From: Przewalskia tangutica
Lineage: Eukaryota; Streptophyta; Magnoliopsida; Solanales; Solanaceae
Assembly: GCA_029844215.1 (NCBI GenBank)
Contig: CM056721.1
Coordinates: forward strand, 8,072,368 to 8,136,367
Direction of reading: 5' to 3'
DNA: 64,000 nucleotides
Of this stretch, positions 1 to 13,394 are shown piece by piece. Position 1 is the first letter of the stretch, and each line of letters starts with the position of its first letter. Position numbers and translations under genes: made by a program. The notes beneath the pieces were generated by a model. It worked only from the letters and a program-made list of their open reading frames with translations, was not told the DNA's origin and did no database searches.

Positions 1-844
1 ATGCAGAGAATAAACAATACAAAGAATTGCTTTGCAAGAATTGTTCTCTAGGAATTACATATTATATGAGGTTCATCTTTCTTATCCATATATTATTAAT
101 AATACGTGTATTGATTATTCTATCTTTTATCCTTATATAATAATGTGTAAATTCCCCTATAACTTATATCCGTATTAAGACTATTAACTATACTACAGTG
201 ATTTTCAGAATTAAAATCCGCATAATTTATACGAATTTTAATGCCGAAAACCAAACATAATAGTGATTTATATACCAAGGTTAACTTGGCTTATACTGAA
301 CCAAACAACTCCTTGATACCTTCTGAAAAGGCTTCTGTATTGGCTAATACCAATATTGAGATATTACATAGATTGCATAAATTACAAAAGAAATTGCTAT
401 GTATCCAGTTGTAATAAAAAAACCTATACAAACCTTAGCCCATCTTCAGGCGAAACTAATGCATCTTTCATTTAATAAACTTTACTTCTGTGAAGATAAA
501 AGTCTATACTCAGTTCCACTCGAGAAGAGTCCAGAAACCGTGCCGAATCAAGCATGCAAAAGGTTGGAACAGAGCACATTATCATCTTATTGTGGAAACA
601 AAAACATTGTTTGGTCGATTTCAACACAGAATTGTTGGCAAAAATTGTACTCACCTGTCTACTAAAGAAAGTCTAGATTAAAAAATTCACAACTCAAAGA
701 CCCATTTTAGTACAACCAGTTTTTGAGCTCGAGCATAAAATTACATGGAAGGAGGGGATGAAATGGAAAAAAGTTCATTTTTAGTAGTGGATCTATAACT
801 CTCGCTCCGTCTCTCATGCACTATTCAGTTTGGCCTAGAATAAT
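1..844. other. 3' flank of HSP70, no gene seen
   Basis: AT-rich sequence downstream of the minus-strand HSP70 stop codon. It must contain the HSP70 3' untranslated region next to position 844. The short open frames at 399-681 overlap on both strands and show no recognisable family or codon structure. The part around 110-310 resembles the AT-rich body of a small transposon, but I could not find paired terminal inverted repeats. Confidence 0.5.
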
Positions 845-4159
<3,315 letters not shown>

Positions 4160-4274
4160 AGGAAGAAGACTAATTCGTAATTAGTTAATTCTCTCTGTTA
4201 GGGTTTTTGGGGGTTTTAAAGTAAGGGAGAAACAGATGCTTGTAGAAGGGGTTAGAACTTAGATGATAGAGAGT

Positions 4275-4281
4275 AATTATA
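4275..4281 (-). promoter_or_regulatory. putative TATA box of HSP70
   Basis: On the minus strand TATAATT lies about 117 bases before the HSP70 ATG, a plausible distance for a short 5' leader. The assignment is by position and sequence only. Confidence 0.45.
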
Positions 4282-4321
4282 GGCTGCGTGGCGGTGTATG
4301 GTAAAACTTAAGTAGGTTTTA

Positions 4322-4334
4322 GAAAGTTCTAGAT
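4322..4334 (-). promoter_or_regulatory. heat-shock element upstream of HSP70
   Basis: The + strand reads GAAAGTTCTAGAT, three alternating five-base units (GAA-nn-TTC-nn-GAT) with only the last base of the third unit off consensus. It sits about 45 bases upstream of the putative TATA box, the usual place for heat-shock-factor binding. A second, widely spaced GAA/TTC pair occurs at 4376-4387. Confidence 0.55.
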
Positions 4335-4399
4335 GCCTGCTTGCTGTGTGCACTTCAACCGCTCGTTTCCTTTTTGAAGAATAATTCTAATTAAATAGG

Positions 4400-4640
4400 G
4401 GGAAGTCATGTAGTAGGGTGTGTTCGGTTTTGATCAAAATATCTTGAAAAATATTTTTTTTTTAAGAAATAAGTTTTTAAAAAATGAAGATAATGATTTT
4501 TCTAATGAAATTAGAGAAAACAAGTTCATAAGTGATTTTTTAAGTTTATTGTCTCCTACCTCCACACCCAACGCACTCAACCTCCACCCCTTTGACCATC
4601 CCACCCCTATCACCTTGAATACCCACTCTCAAGTTTCAAC
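4400..4640. other. intergenic, possible MITE remnant
   Basis: A 'gtgtgttcggt' start followed by A/T-rich ATATTTTTT tracts and a C-rich segment resembles the end of small plant transposons. No matching opposite terminus was found, so it is left unassigned. Confidence 0.25.
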
Positions 4641-5972
4641 TAGGGTTGTAAGTGAGTCAAACTATTCGATTCGCAAAATTCGGCTCGAAAAATTTCGATT
4701 TGAGTTCGATTTTGCATCAAATATAGGGCCGAATCTTAGATTTTGATTCGGCACAAATCGAGCTGAATATTCGGTCCGATCCTCCACATGCCCAGTCCTC
4801 CCCAGGCCATATATATATAAACTCTAAAAATTTATTTGCTGCGGTCTTGCCCTCTTCAGTTCTTCTCCCTTATTTACTGATGTCTTGCCCTCTTGATGTG
4901 GTCTTAGGACAGGGTCATTTCAGCCTTACCTCTTGATGCGGTCTTGCCCTCTTCTTCCTCATTTGCTCTGACCTCTCTCTAACCTTGGTGGCTAAGATTA
5001 AACCACCAGTTGAAACCTCATAATACAAACCTCTCAACGTCACCGATTCTTCCTTCATCATCAAAGTCTACGTCATATTCAGATCTTCTCATCCCCCAAC
5101 ATCATCGATTCTGAATTCTTCAGACTTGCAAGGTATGTAATAAAAATTTTGTTTTAAACTTTTAGGGTTTTCGATATTGATACTAATTGTTGTGTTTTTT
5201 ATTTTGAAAGTCGATTATTACATTATGAGTTTTAATTAGGGTTTTATATTTGAACTTTTAGGGTTTTCAATTCTTATGATTCTGATGTTCAATTGTTGAT
5301 GCATGTAACTGTAATTAGGATAATTAATGTTTGATTTTGATTTTGGGTTTCAATTTCACTTTTGTTTTAGGTCAAAAGGAGCCCATCTCTCATTTGGAAA
5401 CTTCAAAGAGGTTAAAATTACTTTTTAAAAAGATATGATTCAGATTTTACCCCTTTTTTACTTTGTTTTTTGTCATTTGGATGCCCTAAAAATGGTACAA
5501 GTTATAAAGTTATGAATTCGTAATTAGTTTTTTTTTTTGTAAATTGTAATTTGTTTTATTTTAATTCAATTTAATTTTAATTAAATTTTCACTTTCAAAA
5601 ATCTAATAAATGACTTTCTCTTTTGTTGATTCATCAGATACACCCTAGTTTGATTCTGATGATGACTTGGGGATTGAGAACCTAGAGTCTGACAATGATG
5701 AAGATGAACATGGCAAGGGTACAAGAGGCTTGGGTATGCTTGTTTTGTTAAAGTCAGTTGAGGATACTCTAAATGAGGATAGCGAAGTACAAAGAACAAT
5801 GATCTCAATCTGTTGAAGGTGGTGCTGGAGATTGTTTAGCTACTCCTGAACCATCAAACAGATCAGATGTCTGGAATCACATGGATCCAATTACACTGTC
5901 TTCTGGTGAAAAGAAGAACAAATGCACACATTGCAGTAAACTAATGTCAATTCAAGCCAAAGGCACTACTTC
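4641..5972 (+). mobile_element. 5' part of a hAT (Ac-like) DNA transposon
   Basis: The probable left terminus TAGGGTTGTAAGTG is followed by the 'attcgattcg / attcggctcg' subterminal repeats that are typical of Ac-like elements. Next come an untranslated leader with three copies of GCGGTCTTGCCCTCTT-like sequence (about 4837, 4883, 4938), a GT splice donor after 5131, and coding sequence with an acidic stretch and a BED zinc finger. The element is cut at 5972 by the chromovirus LTR, and no 3' half was found on the far side. The terminus is inferred from pattern; the 8 bp target duplication cannot be tested without the other end. Confidence 0.6.
5626..5972 (+). pseudogene. hAT transposase N-terminus with truncated BED zinc finger
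   Basis: One frame reads through SDVWNHM (the aromatic start of a BED domain), a basic stretch and a CTHC zinc knuckle, then stops at the LTR border before the His ligands. An Asp/Glu-rich segment precedes it, as in plant BED-hAT proteins. A frame change between the acidic segment and the BED part suggests either an unrecognised intron or decay. It cannot make a transposase: the catalytic core and the C-terminal dimerisation domain are absent here. Confidence 0.6.
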
Positions 5973-8184
5973 TGTAACGACTCGTAATTTTGGACAATAA
6001 TTTGAGCATGTAAACGAAGAAAATAGATCTGAGTGTTGGGAAAATTTTATTATATTTACGTATGCTAATAAGAGAATTAGTATACAAGGAATGCGATCCC
6101 GAAATAATTTTGGATGTAACCAGTATGACGATGTGAATTAATAATAGTAATTGTATATCCCCAAAAGAGGTGATGGACTAATGTCATATTATAAATTATG
6201 ATATCGAGTATACGGAGGCAGGTCACTTAAATATATTAAATAGGCTGCATGTTGGGTATAGGTGGCATGATTAAGGTGCCACCACTGCCAAAATATTGGC
6301 CAAGTGGGGGACATGATAAGGATCAATCATTTTGGGGAATATAACTTGTGTTGGAGAAGCTTTTTTTTTAGACCAAAGTAACTATTCCAGCAAACATATA
6401 TTATTAAGTGAAATCGAGACGCATTTTAATTATTGAGTTGATATTGGAGCCTGTTTTGCTCGTTGGAAGCTGGTACTGGTAAGGATCGTTCGACAACTTT
6501 CGTCGCAACTCCTAATAGAGGTAGTTCTTCTTATCCTTTGGTTTACATGAATTTTAGAATGTGATTATTACTAGTTCTAAGGTGATTATCGAGGATGTTG
6601 GATTATTAGTATCGTCGAAATTGTTGATATATATATTGGGAATTGCATGAGTGCTTGCTGGATTGTTTTAGAGATTATAGCAGTAAGAGAATTGATTAAT
6701 ATGAGATTGGGTATTTTTTTTGGGACTGTCTGTGTGAAATTGGTGATTGCATGTGAAATTGTTGGGTTGTTTTAGACATTAAAACAGTAAGGGAGAGAAT
6801 TGGGAAGGTTGATTGTGTCGCTACACGTATAGATATTCACATAGAAGAAGCATAGATTCTACTCGAATAAGGTGTTCGATAAAATATTTCAAAGAGTTTG
6901 TTAATAGTATATTGATCCGATTATAATGTGAATCTTTCTTAGGATGTAGATAATCATTCATAGAGCTTACAAGAATCTGCGAAACTTAGACTAATTCGAC
7001 AACAAGGTATGTGAATCTATCATTTCTTCTTTTGACATGATTTATATAAGATGAATGTACGGCGGACGTACATAATTCCATTAAATCATAACTCTTTATG
7101 ATACATGATATGATAGTGCCTTGATTTCTAATTGATAGATATTCTATTCAATTCCATTGAGAGTCAAATGATGATTTAATTTGTATAAAGTTACTCATGA
7201 TATTCTATTCGTGTTGATATGGTTATATGACTTCACCGAGTCCCGGCTGGGTATGTATTTGTGCACATTATATGATTTCACCGAGACCCTCACTAGGGGG
7301 TCGGATACGGTATGTATATGATTTTACCGAGTCCCAGAATGGTTCGGGTACGATATGTGTACGATTTCACCGAGTCCCGTAATGGGCCGGGTACGGTATA
7401 TGATATGATTTCACCGAGACCCTCACTAGGGGGCCGGGTACGGTATGTATATGTATATGACTTCATTCACCGAGTCCCATAATGGACCGGGCACGGTATA
7501 CGATATGGACATACAATTGACTCTCATTTATTTAAGGCACACATGACTCTCATTTTTATAAGGCACAATTGACTCTCATTTTATATGGCACAGTTGTATT
7601 GGTATTTTGGTTATCATACTTGTCTCATGTTATCTTTTGGCCAGTTATGATCATCTTTACAGTATTTCATGTTTTACATACTCAATACTGACCCCCTTTC
7701 TCCGGGGGGCTGCGTTTCATGCCCGCAGGTACAAATACTCAGTTTGGTGGTCCTCCCGTCTAGGATTCTGCTCGGCTATTTGGAGAGCTTCATTGTTCCG
7801 GAGCCTAGTCATTTTGGTACAGATCATATGATATAGATTTATGCATATTCGTGCTAGTTAGGGGTACGGCGGGGTCCTGTCCCGTCATATTTCACAGTTA
7901 TACTATTAGAGGTCTGTAGTCATGTGTGGGTTGAACGTGTGTGGATTATAGACGTGTTTTGGTCAGCTGTACTGTTGTAGTTGCGTTTTGGGATGTTTCC
8001 GTATATGATGACAGCCTTGTCGACTTGCCTATTTTGTTATATTGAATTGTTGTGACTCCTCTGAAGACAGATTTATTACACATGTTTACATTGTCCTTAG
8101 TATCAGCTTGATTATATGTGACATGTCAGTATAAGGGTGCCTAGCTAGGGCACCAGTCGCGGCCCGTCGGATCAGGTCGTGACA
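5973..8184 (+). repeat. LTR of a Ty3/gypsy chromovirus (Tekay-like), inserted in the hAT relic
   Basis: Starts TGTAACGACTCG and ends GGTCGTGACA (TG...CA), and is followed after four bases by the tRNA-Met type primer site. The 2.2 kb length, the six-copy promoter-region repeat at 7224-7508, and the GGGGCTGCGTTTCATGCC and GGGGTCCTGTCCCGTCATA blocks near the 3' end all match chromovirus LTRs of Solanaceae. Only this LTR and the leader remain, so the target-site duplication cannot be tested. Confidence 0.8.
7224..7508 (+). repeat. tandem repeat in chromovirus LTR, ~45-50 bp unit, six copies
   Basis: Each unit contains TTCACCGAG(T/A)CCC followed by a GGCCGGGTACGGTAT-like block and ATATGAT. Copies begin near 7224, 7268, 7321, 7364, 7408 and 7460. 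Alternating CCCTCACTAGGGGG and CCCGTAATGGG cores suggest two unit types. Repeats of this kind usually lie in the U3 region ahead of the promoter. Confidence 0.8.
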
Positions 8185-8390
8185 GAAGTGGTATCAGAGC
8201 AGTTCGTCCTCGGAATGTTTATAGACCGTGTCTAGTAGAGTCTTGTGTATGGATATTTTGTGCACCATACTTATACGCAGGAGGCTACCTGACATTTAGG
8301 GATGGTTCCCATTATTTCATCTCGTAAATCGTGCAGTAGAGCTGAGTCTTAAGAATTCGAGTCCAACCCATTCCTTATACCATTTCGGTA
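8185..8390 (+). other. primer-binding site and leader of the truncated chromovirus
   Basis: TGGTATCAGAGC at 8189-8200 is a tRNA-Met type primer-binding site four bases after the LTR. The leader that follows has GTATGG (8247-8252), GTGCAC (8260-8265) and CCATAC (8265-8270), a potential stem-loop also found in the two other chromoviruses of this window. Similarity to those leaders ends near 8390; gag and pol are missing. Confidence 0.75.
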
Positions 8391-9179
8391 ATGTTGATTA
8401 CAAAAAGACTTCGGTTAGTTTATACTTGTAGCATGAGTGATTTCTATAAAAACGATTGATACGCCAGAAGGACAATAGTATGTTAAAAAGTTTCGAGATT
8501 ATGAGAAGTTGTCTCACGCATATACGAAAGAGATAATTCAAGCGTGGGAAGAGAAACATTTGTTTTGGGAAGGAGTAAAACAAAGGAAGTACAATGCGCT
8601 AAGGACGATACTGCGTATTATCGAGAATATAATGTATCAGTAAGCTAAGATATGCTATAGATATTGGACTGATAAGGTCTTCGGCTTCGTTGTGCAGCAT
8701 GTTGGATAACAATATTATATTAGGAGTAATTGTGGACGAAAACTATGGGGCAATCAAAGAAGGGTTGTAAGAATATAAAAATAGTTAATGAGTATGAAAG
8801 TGAAAGTTCTAAAACAAGGGAAGATTCATTAACATTGCAGTTGGTGCTGGCTCAATGCAAGAAAGGAGGAAACAGATGCAAGTAACCTGTGCAGAAATAA
8901 TGGAGTTTCTGAATAAGAAATTCCACTCCCCAATTGCCCTCAGTTGTGGTATTTTAGATTGTCCTCATATTTTAAATGAATAGTCAGAGATCTTTCATTA
9001 ATAGTATAGTTGTATACCAAGTCGTTTCCGAAGGTATATACATGGATCAACCCCAGTTATCTATCAAGTTTCCCAACTATCAACAGGGGGGAAATCTAAA
9101 CTCTGGTTATCCACGAAGATAAATATTATCTCATGTAATTTTAGGAGATTAAATGACAGAAGGAAGAAGAGAGCTTTAA
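8391..9179. other. unassigned sequence between chromovirus leader and LINE
   Basis: AT-rich, with no open frame longer than 61 codons and no recognisable motif. It may be decayed internal sequence of the chromovirus or older host sequence. Confidence 0.3.
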
Positions 9180-11112
9180 AACTGCTAATATTCAAATTGA
9201 AGGCAGACATCTACTATGTTCAAGAATTAAAATTAGAAGGGGATATGGAGGTTATTGTTAAGCAGATGGGGTCATATAGATGGGTGTACTATTGTTGTTG
9301 GAGTCGAGAGGCATGAAAAAGATGGGATCTTGGTGATGTGGGACAAAAGAATTTGGGCAGGTGACTCTAACAATAAAGGGTTGTACTCTATCACATGCAA
9401 GTTTACTTTAATGGTGCAAAATTTCTCCTGGCATCTCGCAGCAGCATCTAGAGGTATTTGTGCAGTACCTTGGGTGGTATGTCGGGATTTTTTTTTTAGA
9501 AAGAAGAAACAAGGTGATGATGGAATTCTCTGATTTTATCTGGAGCTTGTTGATCCTCCGTTAAATGGGGCTTTCTTGGGATAATTTGAAATCCTATTTT
9601 GAGTTTGAAAACTGGTGGTTGGGAACTGAGGGATTTAATGATATAGAAAGTGGCTGGTGGAATTCTTTTCAAGTACAAGGAAGGCATGATTTCATTTTTG
9701 CTAGCTAGTTGCTAAAGAAAAAAATTGAAAGAAATGGAATTTTCTAACCTATGGTATTTTGGGTAAAAGAAAAATAGAATTGCTAAACCAAATCCTACAG
9801 CTGGACAATGCACAAGAACAAAGAGATGAAGGCTAGCTTATTTATGGAGATTGAAGAGATGATAAAAAATGAAGAGATAGCCATGGAGAGAAAGAACCAG
9901 GGTCTTGTGGTTGACAAGAGGTGTTGAATTCTATTAAACAATGTGTAGTAGATAAAGCTCTACACCCGATGGATATTTTATGGGATGCTTTCGTTCTTGC
10001 TGGGAGATTCTTAAGGGCATATCATGAACACTCTAAAGAGATTTCATTCCCAGGAATATTTTGCGAAAAGCCTTAATACTATATATGTGGCTTTGATTAC
10101 GATTAAGAGTGCTGCAAAGGAACTCAGGAATTCTAGGCCTATAAGCCTAATTGGTAGTGTGTTGTCCTAATAGCAAATGGATGTAAGGCAACCAGACAAA
10201 AGGGAAAGGGATGTTATGTAAATTATATATTGAAAAAACGTATGATCATGTAAACTGGAATTACCTACTCAAGCTGCTAAAGGACATGGGGTTTGGAACG
10301 AAACAAACCAAGTGGATATCCTTTTGCATTAGTACAGTGAGGTTTTCCATCTTGATAAATGATTCATGTTTTTCCTTCTTAGAGGAATCAGACGTAGAGA
10401 TTCTTCATCTCCTTTTCTCTTCATCATAGCCATCGAAGGTCAGAGTTGTATTGTGAAGAGGGATACACATAATGTTTGGTTAACAAATTTTGAAGCAGTC
10501 TTAGTTTTACATGTTAACCGGAGGAAAAGTCTTATCTATCCGGTAAATGATGTGCCAGAAGTTCACTTATTTGCAGGGATTCTCGGAAGTGAGGTGGGCC
10601 TTCTCCCAACGATCTATCTAGGTATGGCATTGGGAGCTAAAAAAAATATAACTTTTAGACATTTGGAATGGAGTTCTGGAGAGATGTGAGAAAATATGGG
10701 CTAGGTGCGAAAGCCAGTACTTATATTTTGGTGTGTGTGTGTGTGTGACTGATCCTAGTAAACTCTGTACATTTTTTTTTTACCTGCATGATGTCTCTTT
10801 TCCCTTTACCTTTCAAAGTTGAGAAGAGAATAGATAGGCATAAGAAACTTGAGACTGCACCATAGAAGTTTACTCATGAAGTGGTTATGGAGATTCACTT
10901 ATAAGGATTAAGCTTTGTGGAGAAAGGTTGTTACTGTCAAATATGGTCAGGAGGGTCAGTGGTACTCTAAAAAGGTTATCAGACCTTTTGGAGTTAGTAT
11001 TTTGAAGTCAATCAGGAGATTATGGACGCTGTTTGCAAATAACGTCAGCTACAAGGTTCGTGATGGGCTGAAAGTGTCTCCCCTTTGCTCGGACCCGCAA
11101 TCTTCGGATTGA
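9180..11112 (+). pseudogene. L1-type LINE ORF2 relic (endonuclease, reverse transcriptase, zf-RVT)
   Basis: Pieces in several frames, in the order of plant L1 ORF2. At 9190-9400 is the endonuclease start (KADIYYVQELKLEG, then GGI-VMWDKR in another frame). At 9560-9700 is a late endonuclease segment (WWNSFQVQGRHDFIFA). At 10211-10440 is the reverse-transcriptase block ([29 protein letters not shown]), and at 10480-10640 the following LHVN-RKS and YLGMALGAK blocks. At 10840-11090 is the zf-RVT region (LMKWLWRF, ALWRKVVTVKYG). The ORF is far shorter than the usual 1,200-1,300 codons because of internal deletions, with many stops and frameshifts. The catalytic YADD box was not found. It is an old, dead copy. 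Confidence 0.8.
10731..10747 (+). repeat. (GT)n microsatellite
   Basis: About eight and a half GT units inside the LINE relic, interrupting its coding similarity. Confidence 0.9.
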
Positions 11113-11546
11113 AAATGGAGGACGCATATCATCTGAGTAACCCCAACTCTCAAAGTAAAATATTGATCATTTATCTAGTTATTTACTTGTTCAACGGAGA
11201 GATGAGATGGGTCTAGGTCACTTGAAAGTTAAATCGATCCTTTGACAGCTGACAGCCAGCTTATAGATCTTGCCGACCCCTAGTGCCATTATTAACTCAA
11301 AACAATGGCACACACCAAAATTTTTGCTTTTTTGTGTGTGTGAAAATAGTAAGTTTATACCTTTTCCACTATTTTTTGAGAATAATTTAGTCAAATTCTC
11401 CGGATTTGCGACAACTTTAATTATTTGCACAAGTAGGGTGTGTGTGACGTCAAAGAGAATTCACAATTGCACATTGATAGCATTTCGCAGTGGATCGTTA
11501 GTAGACAAACCTCTTCTGCAATGTCTTTGGTTTACAAAGTATGCAT
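11113..11546. other. spacer between LINE relic and copia element
   Basis: No clear coding similarity. It directly abuts the copia target site TGCAT. Joined to 17248 onward it would run into the OPT relic, so an OPT intron or a decayed exon may lie here, but I could not recognise one. Confidence 0.3.
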
Positions 11547-11990
11547 TGTAGAAAATATCTAGATATCTAGTATAGCATGATGTATTAGAAATATCTAGAC
11601 CATTGAGGTGTATTAGAAATATCTAGAATATTGGGGGATATTTTGTACACTTTGTAATAGTGAGTATATGTACATGTGTATTACTACACAGAGGTTAACA
11701 ATTCATAATAGACAATTGATAATACATTTTTCCAATTTTTCTTCTCTCTCTTCTCTCTTTTCTTTCCTCTGTCGACTTCATCTTCTCCAACCGCCTCACC
11801 CCCATTTTCGTTTCTTTCCTTCCACTGAACTTCGATTCTCTAGCTTTCTTTCCTCATTTCCTTTCTTGTCCTAGTCAATAGCTTTCGCTGCTACTCTCGC
11901 ACAGTGAAGTAAATCGCTGCAACGTTGATCGAAGCATAGTCGCCGGATGTGGTAAGTTACTGAGTTCATCAATGAACCAGTAATTTAACA
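11547..11990 (+). repeat. 5' LTR of the copia element (444 bp)
   Basis: Begins TGTAGAAAATATC and ends TTTAACA. It matches the right LTR except for three substitutions and lacks the 14 bp duplication found there. Confidence 0.95.
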
Positions 11991-12003
11991 TGGTATCAGA
12001 GCC
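11991..12003 (+). other. primer-binding site of the copia element
   Basis: TGGTATCAGAGCC immediately follows the LTR; it is complementary to the 3' end of initiator tRNA-Met, the usual primer of plant copia elements. Confidence 0.9.
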
Positions 12004-12281
12004 TCGTGGATCGATGAGGTAGATTGAGGGGATTTCCGACACATGCAACAGGAAATTCGAGGAATCTGCACATCGAGTGAGGAGAAATTAAAGTTGATCG
12101 ATGAAAGGAGGTATTTGACATATGCAGAAGGACATTCGAGGAATCTGCGTGAAATCTGAAAATCGATGAAAATCAGTAAGTGATTTCATCGAATTGAGGA
12201 TAAGGATATATAGATCTGTAGATGCGATATATAGATCTACAGTTTCGTATGTGAAATCAATACTTATACTTGAAATAAACA

Positions 12282-13394
12282 ATGGAGAATACTGGTGAGG
12301 AATTGTCCAGTGAGGCTACGACAGTGACGATGAATGTGGACCATAATCATCCGTTGTATTTGTTTCCATCTGATGCGCCGGGATCGCTATCGGTAGGGGT
12401 TACACTGAGTGGAATGGACAACTACACGATATGGAGTAGGGCAATGAAACTGGCATTGTTAGGAAAGAACAAGCTAGGATTTGTCGATGGAACAATAAGG
12501 AGGGAGATGTTTCAGGGTGATATGGCAAGGCTGTGGGATAGGTGTAATGCCATCGTCGTTTCATGGTTGATGGGAAATGTGAACAAAAGTCTGTTCAGTG
12601 GGATGTTGTTCAATTCAGAATCTCATACTATCTGGGAAGAATTGAAAGAAAGGTTCGATAAAGTAAATAGTGCAAGGGATTTTCAGCTGCATAAGGAGAT
12701 TTTCACATTAAGGCAAAGAACCATGCAAGTGTCCATGTATTATACTAAGCTTAAGGATCTTTGGGACGAATATGACTCGATTATGCCACCTCCAGATTGC
12801 TGCCCTAAATCAAAAGAGTTCAGTAGCCATCTACATTATCAGAGAGTGTTGCAGTTCTTGATGGGGCTGAATGAAGGATACAATCAAGCGAGAAGTCAGA
12901 TCCTAATGATTCAGAAAATACCTAGTCTAAATCAGGTATACGCAATGGTGAACCAAGAGGAAAGTCAGAGGATAGTTGCGGGAAACAATCGAATGATGCA
13001 GGAGACAATTGACTCATCCGCAATGTTTACAGCCAGAAATGGAGCAGGAAGGGGTGGAAATGGAGTTACTAGTGGAGTCGCAAAGCAAAGGAAACCATAC
13101 AATCCTAATGCGTATTGTGATTACTATCATGGAAAGGGACACTTTAGACAAGATTGCAACAAGTTGATGAAATGTGATTATTGTCACAAAACTGGACATG
13201 TGCAAGACGACTGTTATAGACTAATTGGATACCCGGAGAATTTTAAAAGCAAGACTAAGAAAGCATACAATGTGGCAGGATCTGAAATGTACTCTGATGT
13301 TGCTGGTAAGGAAAATGAACCAGCATACAACCAACAGAGGAACTTTCAGCAGAATTATGGATATAACCAGGAGACTCAATCATTGTACAATTAG
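12282..13394 (+). pseudogene. copia gag, open for 370 codons then stop
   Basis: Capsid/nucleocapsid protein of the element. The N-terminal part contains DHNHPLYLFPSD and MDNYTIWSRAMKLAL, the UBN2-type copia gag signature. Two zinc knuckles near residues 278-313 (CDYYHGKGHFRQDC and CDYCHKTGHVQDDC) bind RNA. In intact relatives gag continues without a break into protease; here a TAG at 13392-13394 interrupts the Gln/Asn-rich linker and the frame simply continues afterwards. This is the longest open stretch of the element and may still be translatable as gag alone. Confidence 0.8.

Noticed and set aside
43..310. AT-rich block as a MITE
   Set aside because: The composition resembles known small elements, but paired termini and a target duplication could not be found.
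11270..11551. 93-codon plus-strand frame as a missing upstream OPT exon
   Set aside because: No OPT motif and no clear splice borders; it also crosses into the copia LTR.
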